Origin: Pisolithus tinctorius
Lineage: Eukaryota > Basidiomycota > Agaricomycetes > Boletales > Pisolithaceae
NCBI GenBank assembly: GCA_024663395.1
Contig: JANFAH010000063.1
Span: 62,001-126,000 of the forward strand
Reading direction: 5' to 3'
DNA length: 64,000 bases
Shown here: positions 54,707-64,000 of the stretch, one piece after another
Layout of the letters: each line of letters starts with the position of its first letter
How positions within the stretch are numbered: position 1 is the first letter of the stretch
Notes under the pieces: model-generated
Told to the model about the DNA's origin: nothing
Seen by the model: the letters and a program-made list of their open reading frames with translations, nothing else
Database searches by the model: none
Made by a program: the position numbers and the translations under genes

Positions 54707-56808
54707 TTACACATCCATTCCATCACCGGCAGCACCTCCCCTCTTCCTTCCCTTCGCTTCCTTCCATGCCTTTTTCCATGCGCTCGTCACCTCACTCTTA
54801 TCCCTTTCCCATGCCTCGCGTATAAACTGTTCCGTAGTATCAGGGGACCTTTCGAATCTCCGCCCTGTGCCAAGTAGTGGAAGTACAATACTCTGGTCTC
54901 GTGGAGTGCCAGGTTTTACTTGAGAGGGTGGAAAGACGACAGACCAAGTATCACTTCTCGCATGTGTACGCACAGGTTTTGAGATTGAAATTGGTGCACC
55001 AGAATCGGAGTAGGGTAATGATTCGACAAGGGGAAAGAGAAGTGGCCGGGTAGAGTCTAGAGTGATGACAGCACCCCTTTCGCGTCCAAGCACTTTTACC
55101 TCGTGGTTCCAATTTGAGCTGGAGGACGGTTCTGAACTTGATGTGGTTACAAGCGTGGAGGGTAGTGCTGTGGTGGAGACGGATGAACCACCGAGCACAT
55201 CGTCCTTGAGCTCCAAATCGAGATCAAGATGGCCGAGAAGGGAGAAAGAGGCTGCGAATTTCATTTTAGGCCTTATACCATATGAAACAAGACTGATTTG
55301 TAGAAGGAGCAGGACAAAAGGATCGATTATCTGAAGATGCCGGGAGGATTGTAATATAACAATCAAGGCCAAGCCGAAAAGCGAACATAATATAGTCTAC
55401 CAAACAATGAGGAAGAGGTACTTACGCTCTTCTTCTCTCGGCGCAAACAAGTCTTTCAATTTCATCTTCGTCGGTCCAGTTGCGCTGGCGGTGTCCGCTT
55501 TCGAAGTCGCTATGGTACCAGTAGCAGTCGCGGGTAGATGAGCGGTGGTCGGGTGCGAGTCTCCCATTTGGATATCTTCCCTTCGTTTCTCGTAGCTGGA
55601 CACCTTATCGACTGGATTTATTCGCGCGTCCCCCTCCCTGGAGGAGGCGTGCCGGGGCACCTCTTCAATCTCGCCTTCACCTACTTCACCCGCACCAGCA
55701 TCAACGACCATTGCGGAACGATCACCGGGACCATCATCTATACCGTCAAATTCGTCAACGCTCTCGCGTCCGCCCCACTCATCCGTCTCTCCGAATATCG
55801 TGTTGAGGAGCGTAAGTGCAGCGGATGTTTCTTTGCGGATGTCGATGTTAACGTCTGTGCCAAAGCTAGGGTTGGAGAAGTTGGCAGTGGGAGTGGGAGT
55901 GGTTTGTGAAGGTGGTTGACCTTCAAGGATGATGTTGGAAGAATTTTGAGAGGGGACGTATTCACCATTGCTTTCCTCTTCGTCAGACTTGAGCTCGGTG
56001 GGGCGTGGCTCAACGGTGGGCTGGGCTGCAGACCCAAAAGGAAGAGAAGAAGCAGAGGGGACGACGAGCGTTTCCAAAAACGCGCCTGTCAGATAGGTCG
56101 AGTCCCATTTTGTTGGGTCGATCAAGCGTCTACGTGCCCGTAACGGCGGGACCTTTTTCTTCTTCGCCTTCTTACCCGTCTTTCCCCGCGTTCCCTGCCA
56201 ACCTCCCATAGCTCGTGTCGGTTCCAAGGGTCGCAGAGGCCTCATCCTCATAGGTCTAACAACCCTTCCAGAAGGTAAAACGACCCAGCCTGGTGTTTTC
56301 GCTGCGTCATTACGGGAGAGGGGTGTATCGAGTGGCAGTGTGGTGGATGGGAAGGCGAGCTGGCGTCTTTTTGAGCGGGGAGTACGAGGTGGAGGAGGTG
56401 AAAGGGAGTTCAGATAGGCGATGCTGAGAGTATAGGGTGAGGAGGAATAGATCGACAAAAGGGTGGGAGACGTACCGCTGGTGATAATCTGGTTTTGCCT
56501 CTCCAATACGCAATTTTGTTCCCTTCCATGTGGATCCACTGAGCACATTCATACCTGTGGACAAGACAGAGTCAGGACGAGCAAGAGTCATTCGAACGAG
56601 ACACCTCTGTACATTTAGCAATATCCTTTTCCTTGCCCTCCAACGTGGCATATGCAAATGGTCTCGGGTCACCCAGTGCATCTAATTGTCCGAATCCATC
56701 CAAGGACGTGACTGACCCAAAGGCGGAGAGCTTGCGGTGGATGTCAGAGGAGGTGATGGACGGTGTGAGTCCGGAGATGTGCAGTCGTTTTGTCACCACC
56801 TCTGCCAT
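54707..56808 (-). CDS. RRM protein resembling nucleolar protein NOL8
   Basis: Likely nucleolar RNA-binding protein for ribosome biogenesis, inferred from similarity in layout to NOL8. Exons: 56808-56613, 56554-56476, 56423 to about 55425, and about 55300 to 54707. The first introns (56555-56612, 56424-56475) have clear GT...AG ends and restore the frame. The RRM fills the first two exons: KRLHISGLTPSI gives RNP2, FAYATLEG gives RNP1, and STWKGTKLRIGEAKP closes it, as in NOL8. A basic KKAKKKK patch near 56150 suits nucleolar targeting. An acidic middle follows, and the last exon holds FSLLGHLDLDLELKDD. The exact last splice junction is uncertain. Start chosen at the ATG just before the RRM. 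Head-to-head with the RhoGEF, 74 bp apart. Confidence 0.75.
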
Positions 56809-56882
56809 GTACCAACAAGAGACAAGAAGCGATGTGACGTGCACTCGTGCTTTCCATCCTTGGCCTTGACTGATTTCAATGC

Positions 56883-58092
56883 GATGATGTCCTCGCCTCC
56901 TCCTTCTCCCCGCATGCCATGGCCAGTCTGATCAGCTTCCCGACATCCGAATCTGCCCCCATCCCCGTCCCCTCTCCCCTCGTCTACCTCTCCTTCCGAC
57001 GCATCTCCCTCCCTGCAGCCTCAGCACCCACCCCTCACCGTGCTTCCATCGTCTCGTCCCAGCTACCGCCACGGCGTAGAACGAGGACAAGGCGCGTGCA
57101 TTGACCTACTTCATCAGACGAAGCGAGAGATGCGAGACGAGTCAGGATTATCACAGAGTCCTACGAGACAGAGAAGTCCTATTTCAATGGTCTCGATCTC
57201 GTGTACCAAGTGAGTGTGGCCCCCGCTCGCCAGCCCACCGCAACTGCTGACGATCACGTCGCACAGCATCTCCTTTCACCTATTCTTGCATCTCTCATCA
57301 CCCCAAATCGAGAATTGACCACTCTCTCCTCCAACTTCATAGGTGACATATGGAGCTTTCACCGTACATTTGAAGTCGACTTCACTCTCCACCGTCCTTC
57401 TCGCACATTTTCCCTACCTCTCTCTCTACACCTCTTTCATAACCTCATTCCCAGCTTCGCTCACATTCCTCATGTCACTCTCTAGTCTTAGCGCCTCGCC
57501 AAACCCACGTTTCACAGCCTTCTTGCGTACCCAGGAATCACACCCTCGCTGTGTGCACCTCCGTCTATCCGATTACCTTCTCACTCTCGTCCAACGGTGT
57601 CCACGCTACCTTCTTCTCCTCAAAGACCTCGTACAAGCCACAGAGCCAAGTTCTACTGAATACGAAACCCTCCAACGAGCTCTCGGTCTCGTAGAAAAGA
57701 GTACATCCTCCCCCATTTTCATTCGGACGCTCATATCACAATCTCATCATTTTCACTTTCCGAACCAGTCACGACCTCCATCGACACATGCTCAAACGCT
57801 CTCCCTGCTCAATTTCCAACGCAACACGAACAACCTCCCATCCTCACTATCCCCCCTCGTAGCGCCCGGTCGAGATCTCCTCAAACGTGACGCACTCATT
57901 TTCCAAGGGCATTCTTCCTCCGCTCCCTACGAATTCATTCTCCTGAGTGATCATCTACTTCGGTTATCCCGCGACGAAACAAACAATAGCCCTAGTCTCC
58001 TCGGACAGCGTTCCAACCCACGCGGCGAGAATTCCCCGCAATGCTTCCCCCTGTATTTACATCCCGTAGCAGTGCTTTACTACTCCACATAA
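56883..58092 (+). pseudogene. RhoGEF (DH domain) gene with a frameshift
   Basis: Would activate Rho-type GTPases at the membrane. A Pro/Ser-rich N-terminus starts near the ATG at 56883; the frame linking it to the DH domain is not continuous (stops near 56928 and 57103). The DH domain begins ARRVRIITESYETEKSYFNGL (about 57130-57195), crosses a 57-nt intron (57210-57266, GTGAGT...CAG), continues through DIWSFHRTF and then changes frame near 57375. In the new frame the highly conserved DH helix reads LSDYLLTLVQRCPRYLLLLKD (about 57565-57630). A PH-like start follows, and it stops at 58092. This could be a pseudogene or an assembly error of one base. Confidence 0.6.
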
Positions 58093-58209
58093 TCACGCAA
58101 CTGAGCGACATCCAAAGAATATATATCTGTCACAACCGAAATATCGATGTTTCAGGGACTCGACAATTTGCTGATGTCAGGATACCAGCCCAAACCTACT
58201 CGACAGTAT

Positions 58210-59133
58210 TCAGATGGTAAAGGTACATCTCAGGCCGCAATGGTCACTCCAAGGGATCTCGACAGGTTTCTCGCCAGGCCTGGGCACCTCAATAGGGCCA
58301 GGGTGCAGGACTTCCATTTCCTTAGCCTTTAAGCCCATCATTGCAACCTTGTCCAACCTGCCTGGCCCCAGTCCGTCCCGCCGTTCCACGCTGACACCCC
58401 ACGTAGCTCCATCAAGGTCTCCCCTCCCATGCAATGCGTCCCACGCATCTTCCAGTTTGTTCTTGTCGACAAGCCCATCATCCTCGGGGCTGATGGCATT
58501 GAAGTCACCCGCAATGATCCCGCCACCGCATCCGGGCTCGCGCAGGGCGTTGGCCAGTATCTCCATTTGCTGGGCGCGGTAATGTAGCGTATCCCCGAGC
58601 GAGTCAAGGTGCACGTTGATGAGACGGAAGAATGTGCTTGGCGCACTTGGCGGGATAATGTCCACACAAAGCGCATCCCTCCTGTACTTGCTTGGGAGTG
58701 TCACTCGGGAGATGCGCCCGAGCATGAACTTTTCCCCTCCTTCGATCCCATCGTCTTCCTTCTGCGAATCCAGGCCAGAGGTAAAGTGCGTGCGGGACAG
58801 CAACGTCATGGTTGCAAAGGGTACTTTCTCAAACAACGTTTGGTCCTCGGTGTCAGTCGCCAGGAAGGTAGCACGCACTCTCGCATCCCTCAGGAGAGAG
58901 GTGCGGACGTCGGGCGTGACTTCTTGGAGAAAGATGATATTAGGAGATTTCGGTCCCTTGAGGATATGGCCAAGGATGAGTTTGGCCCGTGAGATGGCCC
59001 GTGAGATGGCCCGTGAGGAGAAGGCGTCGATGTTCCATGATATGAGAGAAAGCATTTGAATCACTTGGCTTTGTGCGTTTTTCGAAGATATGGGTGCCCA
59101 AATTCGGGTGGAGGGGTTGAAGGAGCCCCTCAT
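58210..59133 (-). CDS. Endonuclease/exonuclease/phosphatase family protein, TDP2-like
   Basis: A metal-dependent phosphodiesterase, most like tyrosyl-DNA phosphodiesterase 2, which removes topoisomerase adducts from DNA 5' ends. Single exon, 307 residues, from the ATG at 59133. Motifs appear in order: SWNIDAF (Asn), FLQEV (catalytic Glu), NVHLDS (His), GDFNAI (Asp and Asn) and SDHCGL at the end (Asp-His). The N-terminal SRAI unit occurs in tandem (58985-59020), a 12-bp repeat in frame. Tail-to-tail with the RhoGEF (118 bp apart) and divergent from the IML2 gene. TDP2 itself is suggested by NIDAF and LQEV; a general EEP nuclease is the alternative. Confidence 0.8.
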   Translation of the reverse strand: MRGSFNPSTRIWAPISSKNAQSQVIQMLSLISWNIDAFSSRAISRAISRAKLILGHILKGPKSPNIIFLQEVTPDVRTSLLRDARVRATFLATDTEDQTLFEKVPFATMTLLSRTHFTSGLDSQKEDDGIEGGEKFMLGRISRVTLPSKYRRDALCVDIIPPSAPSTFFRLINVHLDSLGDTLHYRAQQMEILANALREPGCGGGIIAGDFNAISPEDDGLVDKNKLEDAWDALHGRGDLDGATWGVSVERRDGLGPGRLDKVAMMGLKAKEMEVLHPGPIEVPRPGEKPVEIPWSDHCGLRCTFTI

Positions 59134-59498
59134 CGACCCATTAGTTTAGTAATGAACTGAGCAACATTAGCGAAATATGTACTCGATGACTATCGGCAAT
59201 TCTTCCTGTTCTCCCTTAAATATACGAATCACCAATTGATCGTATTCTTGAGCTGCTTGGGCAACTAGCTGTAACCTGGCTTATAGTCACGAAATATATT
59301 GATCATAGTAGCCTCGGTCGTTGTATTGACCTTGGCTTGGCATATGTTGCTGCTGTCGGAATTCGGGTCTCTGTAAATGCGTGCCAGCAGTGGCAGAGGC
59401 ACAGGCAGGGGCAGGGGCGGAGACAGTCCAGCGTTTTGACAAGTTACTGATTGACTCACGAACCTCTAGGCTAGGCGACTGACATATTCAAGACAGAG
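59134..59498. promoter_or_regulatory. Bidirectional promoter region of the TDP2-like and IML2 genes
   Basis: 365 bp between divergent start codons. No TATA box is obvious near either start; a GCAGGGGCAGGGGCGG stretch near 59400 is a possible GC-rich element. A tract of AT-rich sequence near 59190-59230 is the only other feature. Confidence 0.4.
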
Positions 59499-62400
59499 AT
59501 GGCCTCCGCAGATGACACCGAAGAGATGCTTCGTCTCGCAACTCAAGGCTTTGATCTACTCTTCGCAAATGATCTGGAAGCTGCCGTCAACGTCTTTGTC
59601 GCGGAGAGTCAGGAAAATTCACCATTTCACCTTGTGGGACTCGGCGTATGTGCATTCCTGAAGGCGGCACTGGGTATGGAGGTCCGTCCAGTTCATATTA
59701 TCTCCTTGACGAATGCCAACTTGCACTCAACCCTTCCCCTGTGAAGCCCGAACTCATGGAGGATGCCACGAAGTGCTTGATCCTGGCTGAACAAGGCGCG
59801 AGGAAACACATGAAGCTTGCAAAATCATCCACCTCGAGTCATCGTTTCCAACCGGGCCTCGAATGGGATGTCCTCCACACCGACACCATCATTCTCCTTG
59901 GGCTCACTCATGCACTCTCGTATGTGGTATTTTTCACTCGTAATCTTCCTCTCCCCCCGAACCCGATCCGCGTCCAGCAAGCAACCACTTCGATGCACTT
60001 ATTTACTGCATACAGCGAATCGTACAAGGGATACCTCCAGTGTTTGTCAGTCCTCGTCCCTTGATCATGCGCCTCATGGCTCACGCTGAAATTGTTCCAG
60101 GTATGAACTTAACAGGCAAGCCCTTTCACCTCGTCTGTCCTCCTTCCGGTTTCTATTCTCACACTTGGGCTCTCTTTTAGCGCACACTCGAAATTCAATA
60201 AGCAAGTCCTTCCGAGTTGTTCGATCGTCGTGAAGTAATGACCCGGACACCAGGTTATTTAAAACACTATACCCCAACGGATTAGATGCATACGCGACGC
60301 CAAGCCAATCAACACCTGCAGTATCCCGCAAGCCTTCAGAGGCGAGTTTACAATACTCTAAGATGAACACTGATATCCCTGTTCGGACGTCTGGATTCTT
60401 CACTCGGTGGATGGGATTGGGGGCACTGACTACTCCCACGCCTGTCCTCGGTACCATCACCAACCCTGCCCATGGACCTGTCGAAGAATTCATATTGTCA
60501 GGAGCAGCATTTGGTGGGCATCTCTTCGCCTGTTTTTGATTCCCCTTCCTCTAAGGAAATTTCTATTCTTTCTCAGGCTATGGACTATTCAATTTAGTCT
60601 TGTCTTTATTACCTGCGAAGATGAGGTACGTATTTGCGTTGAAATGCCCAACCTGGGCGGGCGATAAGTGGATCGGATGGATTGGACTGATGACTATGCA
60701 CTGTGGGATGTAGAAACGTGATCGGATTTCTTGGGTATAGTCATGACAGGCAACTGGCGCTCAAAGCGCTTGCAGTGTCTGCTGCACGCACAGACGTGCA
60801 TGCTGTCTTCTCAGGGTCAGTTCCTTTCTTTATTTCATTTCAACTGGAACGTATGTTGTTTGGGTGGTACTGGAGGCATGGAAAATTTGATCCTGGTCAT
60901 GAGACAATTCTTTGAAGTCGTCTATTTCTGGGCTGACTGTGTCCATATGTTAGGTTGGTGTTGATGACCTACTATGGTGTCCTGCTACTCGCCTCCGGAT
61001 ATCAAGCAGACGAGAAGCACATCATAGATCAATACTGGGGCATTGTAAGGAGGCACGTCTCTCTTGTAGATATGCATCGTTTGGTGGTCTGATCGTATTA
61101 TGTCAGGGTATCGCAGCGATATCCTAAAGGGTCTTTGTGGATACTCAATAAAGTAAGTCGCGGTCTGTTGGTTATTATCTGTTTTCTTCATAGGACACAT
61201 CATCACAGGCCAAGATCCAACGTGTGACAGGTGATTCGGAGGGGGCTATTGTTACACTTCAAGAGGGCCTGCAAGATGACCGACAAAAATCGTTCCCGCA
61301 AGCCGATGCATTGGTACGGTCGCTCCCTTTCATTCTGCGTGAGCACGTGCAGGTCTGACACACCGTGGTATTGTATGTGACGCGTAGTTGGCCTTTGAAC
61401 TAGCGTGGGTACTGTTTCAGCGTAGACGATATGAAGAAAGTGCACAAAAGTTTATGGATGTTACGAAGATGAACAGTTGGTAGGCTGGAGTGCTTATTAG
61501 CCCGTCGCATACAGGGTTGACTTCACGCGGTTTCAGGAGTCATGCGACTTATCACTTTCTCGCTGCTGGTGTGTCCCAGTTGACTGCATATTGAGTAGGT
61601 AGTAACTGTGATATTCTCCAGGGTGCTATATATCCATGAGACAATCTGACAAGGCTCAAAGACTGTTGGATGCACTCTCAGAAATCATGGACAAACGAAG
61701 AAGCAGGAATATGCCCACGGAAGTGTTTATCAAAAAGAAACGTGCGTCGCCCAAACTACCTCCCAGCCATGGCCTGATCACGCTCGTAGTCGCGTTTTAT
61801 AAGAAAAAGCATGCTCGTCGCGGTGGAGACCCCAAGCGATTCGCAGAATCCATGAAAATTAGCCCTGCAGAAGGTGGAGTCGATATATTGTGTGTTGTAT
61901 GCATGAACCTGCTGACCAAATTACGTTTCTGTAGAGCTTGCTATCGGTTGGTAATAGTGATAGAGATAGCGAATCAGGCAACTGACGCTATTTCCGATGT
62001 AGCGTGGAATACGCATGCACATGCCGATAAGGAAACGGCTTTGGCGCATATCGAAGAGTTGACGGCACTCACACCGCCTGTGGACATACAGACCGAGTAT
62101 ATGACGCCTCCGTCGAGCACGCTCCAGTTAGGGAGTCTTCTCGACCTGGACACACCAGACGAGTTGGCAGTGCGTTCACTTATTTTGGGAATCTTGCACC
62201 GGACTTTGGGTGACTACGCCGGTGCGCGGAAGCTGCTCCACGATGCACTGAAACACTATCAGAATGTAGATGTGAATAGTTGGGTTGGTGGGGTGAGTCA
62301 TTTCGAGCTGGCTGTGCTGGATATGAAGGAAGGTGAACGGAGATCTGCCGCGATGAGTGAGGGGAATCCCGCGGAAGATGAAACGGTACTGGAAGTTTGG

Positions 62401-62556
62401 AAACGCGCGATAAAGAGTGGAAAGGACACCCTTGCACACGCCCATGCGCTGTGTACGCGAGAGACGGATTTGTCGTCGCGATTGGATGGTCGGATCGTGA
62501 TGTTACGCGAGGAGATTGATATGAAGATGAAGCAGCTGGGAATTTCTGACATGTAA
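59499..62556 (+). CDS. IML2: IML2/TTC39-family protein (inclusion body clearance protein)
   Basis: Homologue of yeast Iml2, a TPR-like protein acting at mitochondria, lipid droplets and inclusion bodies. Many short introns. Supported exons include 59499-59681, 59747-59919, 60016-60045, 60101-60115, 60181-60201, then from 60254 onward. After further introns the last exons are 61935-61946 (12 nt) and 62003-62556. Conserved blocks: [93 protein letters not shown] and [13 protein letters not shown]. The stop is at 62554-62556. Two introns (60116-60180, 60202-60253) start with GC, and the intron at 59682-59746 starts GTCC, a weak site. No lesions. Confidence 0.88.
60116..60180 (+). other. GC-AG intron of the IML2 gene
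   Basis: Donor AG|GCAAGC and acceptor TTTTAG. Only this junction, together with the 15-nt exon before it, gives the conserved tyrosine-leucine-asparagine then AHSKF sequence. A second GC-AG intron follows at 60202-60253 with donor AA|GCAAGT. Confidence 0.75.
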
Positions 62557-62818
62557 GCATGCGGTTGGATTGAATTGGATCGATAATCTGGCCCGGACGT
62601 GTAATACGCTAATAGTGTATCTGCAATGCGGGTGTACGTGGCCCTTCTCATAGAGATCGTTGACGTCGTAATAGTGGTCTGGACATCGGATGACGCCATC
62701 CCCAGTTTAGGGTTCCCATTTCGGTATTGATGCCTATTTGGTGTGGCCACGCATCTTGTTCGACGACAACGACAGAGGCAAAAGCTCGAATCAACCGACA
62801 ACGAAGACGACGTCGACG

Positions 62819-64000
62819 ATGGCAGCAGCAGCGTCGGTTTCAGCCGACCCACAAACGTCGCTGGCAGTGGCACCACGGTCGAGTTCATCTCATCTCAACA
62901 AACCCGCACGCCAGCTTGTTCCTGCCTTCCTACAGAAGCTATACGAGTACAGCTTCTATCTCATCTCCTATGCGACTTCGTGAACTCATCTGCTGTGATT
63001 AGGATGGTAAACGATCCAGCAGACCACGATCTAATACGATGGTCTGACACGGGCGACTCTTTTTTCGGTACGTCCTTCCTGTCAACTTCGTTATCTTGGC
63101 GCTTTTCGTATACGCGATGACCACCACATTCAGTCCTCGACCAAGAACGCTTCTCGAGTGAAGTGCTCGGGCGCTGGTTCAAGCACAAAAACTTCAGTTC
63201 CTTTGTACGCCAGCTTAACATGTACGGCTTTCACAAGATCCCCCATCTCCAACAAGGCGTGCTTCGCTCCGAGAATGAGACCGAGTTTTGGAACTTTGAA
63301 CACCCCCATTTCATTCGCGGGCAACCCGACATGCTTTGTCTCATTCAACGTAAGAAACAAGCACAGTCGGGGTTGAACGCCAGCGAAGATAGCAACGCAC
63401 ATGCGAATTCGAGCAGGGATAGTGCTGGGGGTACTGTTGGTCTTTCTCAGAATCAGCTCCTCGATATCAATTCCATCGTCAATGGTATTCAGGCCATCAA
63501 GCGTCACCAAGCTGCCATCTCAGCTGACCTCAACGAACTCAAGACCTCTAATCAGCATTTGTGGCAGGAAGCCATGATTACTCGTGAGCGACACAAGAAG
63601 CACCAAGATACCATCAACCGTATTGTCAAATTCTTGGCTGGCGTATTCGGTCATGCGGGACAGATGCGCAAGAACGATGGTGGACATGGGGGAACACATG
63701 CTGTTGTTCCAAGGAAACCCCAAAGATTGATGATCGGAGACGGTAAGAATGGAAAGGGGGGCGTTGAGATCAGTGATGTAACTGAAGATGAAGGCCGTCC
63801 TACTCAGTCACCGTCTATGAGTACGTACACCAATGCGCGTGTATATGCGCGTTCAGTCTGACATTTTGTACCTTAGGTCTCTTTGGGTCCATGGACACGC
63901 CGAAAACTGCTCCCTCAGAGTCTTTCGCATCCCCTAGATTTGCTTCCATTGAACCGTCTGTGAATGACGCACCCACTCCCACTGATTCAAGATCCCAACC
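62819..64000 (+). CDS. HSF1: Heat shock transcription factor (HSF-type), 5' part
   Basis: Nuclear activator of heat-shock genes that binds arrays of nGAAn/nTTCn. Exons: 62819-62946, 63003-63067, 63134-63820 and 63877 to beyond 64000, with introns of 56, 66 and 56 nt. The winged-helix DNA-binding domain is split by the first two introns: VPAFLQKLYE, DLIRWSDTGDSFF, then VLGRWFKHKNFSSFVRQLNM with the recognition helix and YGFHKIPH. A coiled-coil trimerisation region (about 63450-63660, LLDINSIVNGIQAIKRHQ onward) and a Gly/Lys-rich linker follow. The ATG at 62819 heads the joined frame; the frame is open upstream to 62738 without another ATG. Runs off the window. Could also be a paralogue such as Sfl1/Skn7-like, but there is no response-regulator sign here. 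Confidence 0.88.

Noticed and set aside
62298..62888. 196-codon minus-strand frame over the 3' end of the IML2 gene
   Set aside because: It is opposite conserved IML2 sequence and crosses into the promoter of the HSF gene.

Overview
This window comes from a fungal genome, almost certainly a mushroom-type basidiomycete (Agaricomycetes). The evidence is a FunK1-type kinase gene with four short introns, dense host genes with introns of about 50-65 nt, and relics of the KDZ-type and TET/JBP-like 2-oxoglutarate oxygenase families that are expanded in Agaricomycetes. It splits into two compartments. Bases 1 to about 50,400 are a CpG-poor block of transposons and satellites. Bases 50,700-64,000 are a CpG-rich gene island.

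Repeat compartment, left to right. Positions 868-8867 hold a three-level nest: a solo LTR contains a 1.8-kb LTR-like element, which contains a deleted Ty3/Gypsy chromovirus. Each level has a target-site duplication. Next comes an 82-bp tandem repeat split by another solo LTR (9412-10772), then a decayed Helitron Rep-helicase on the minus strand (11255-16415). A KDZ-associated relic (17300-18371) and decayed, unrecognised intron-bearing gene pieces on the plus strand follow (18452-22513). A nearly intact two-gene PIF/Harbinger transposon lies at 23378-27275, with a solo LTR inside its transposase gene. A TET/JBP-like oxygenase gene on the minus strand is broken into three pieces (35633-35330, 33523-33110, 27506-27291). 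Its interruptions are a Ty3/Gypsy element (27507-33109) and a second full copy of the 1.8-kb element (33524-35329). Further right are a degenerate minisatellite (36140-37375), a Harbinger-like relic (38210-39720), a 145-bp satellite with nested solo LTRs, a 3.2-kb 10-bp satellite that reverses orientation at about 46140, a further repeat of about 150 bp, and a short telomere-like tract (49640-49830).

Gene island: FunK1-like kinase (minus), a small hypothetical gene (plus), an RRM protein resembling nucleolar NOL8 (minus), a frameshifted RhoGEF (plus), a TDP2-like endonuclease/exonuclease/phosphatase (minus), an IML2/TTC39 homologue (plus) and the start of a heat-shock-factor gene (plus, runs off the window). 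These are ordinary, mostly head-to-head or tail-to-tail housekeeping genes with no shared pathway.

No tRNA, rRNA or CRISPR feature was seen. Exon boundaries were placed by eye from splice signals and reading-frame continuity. Family names come from recognised motifs and not from database searches.
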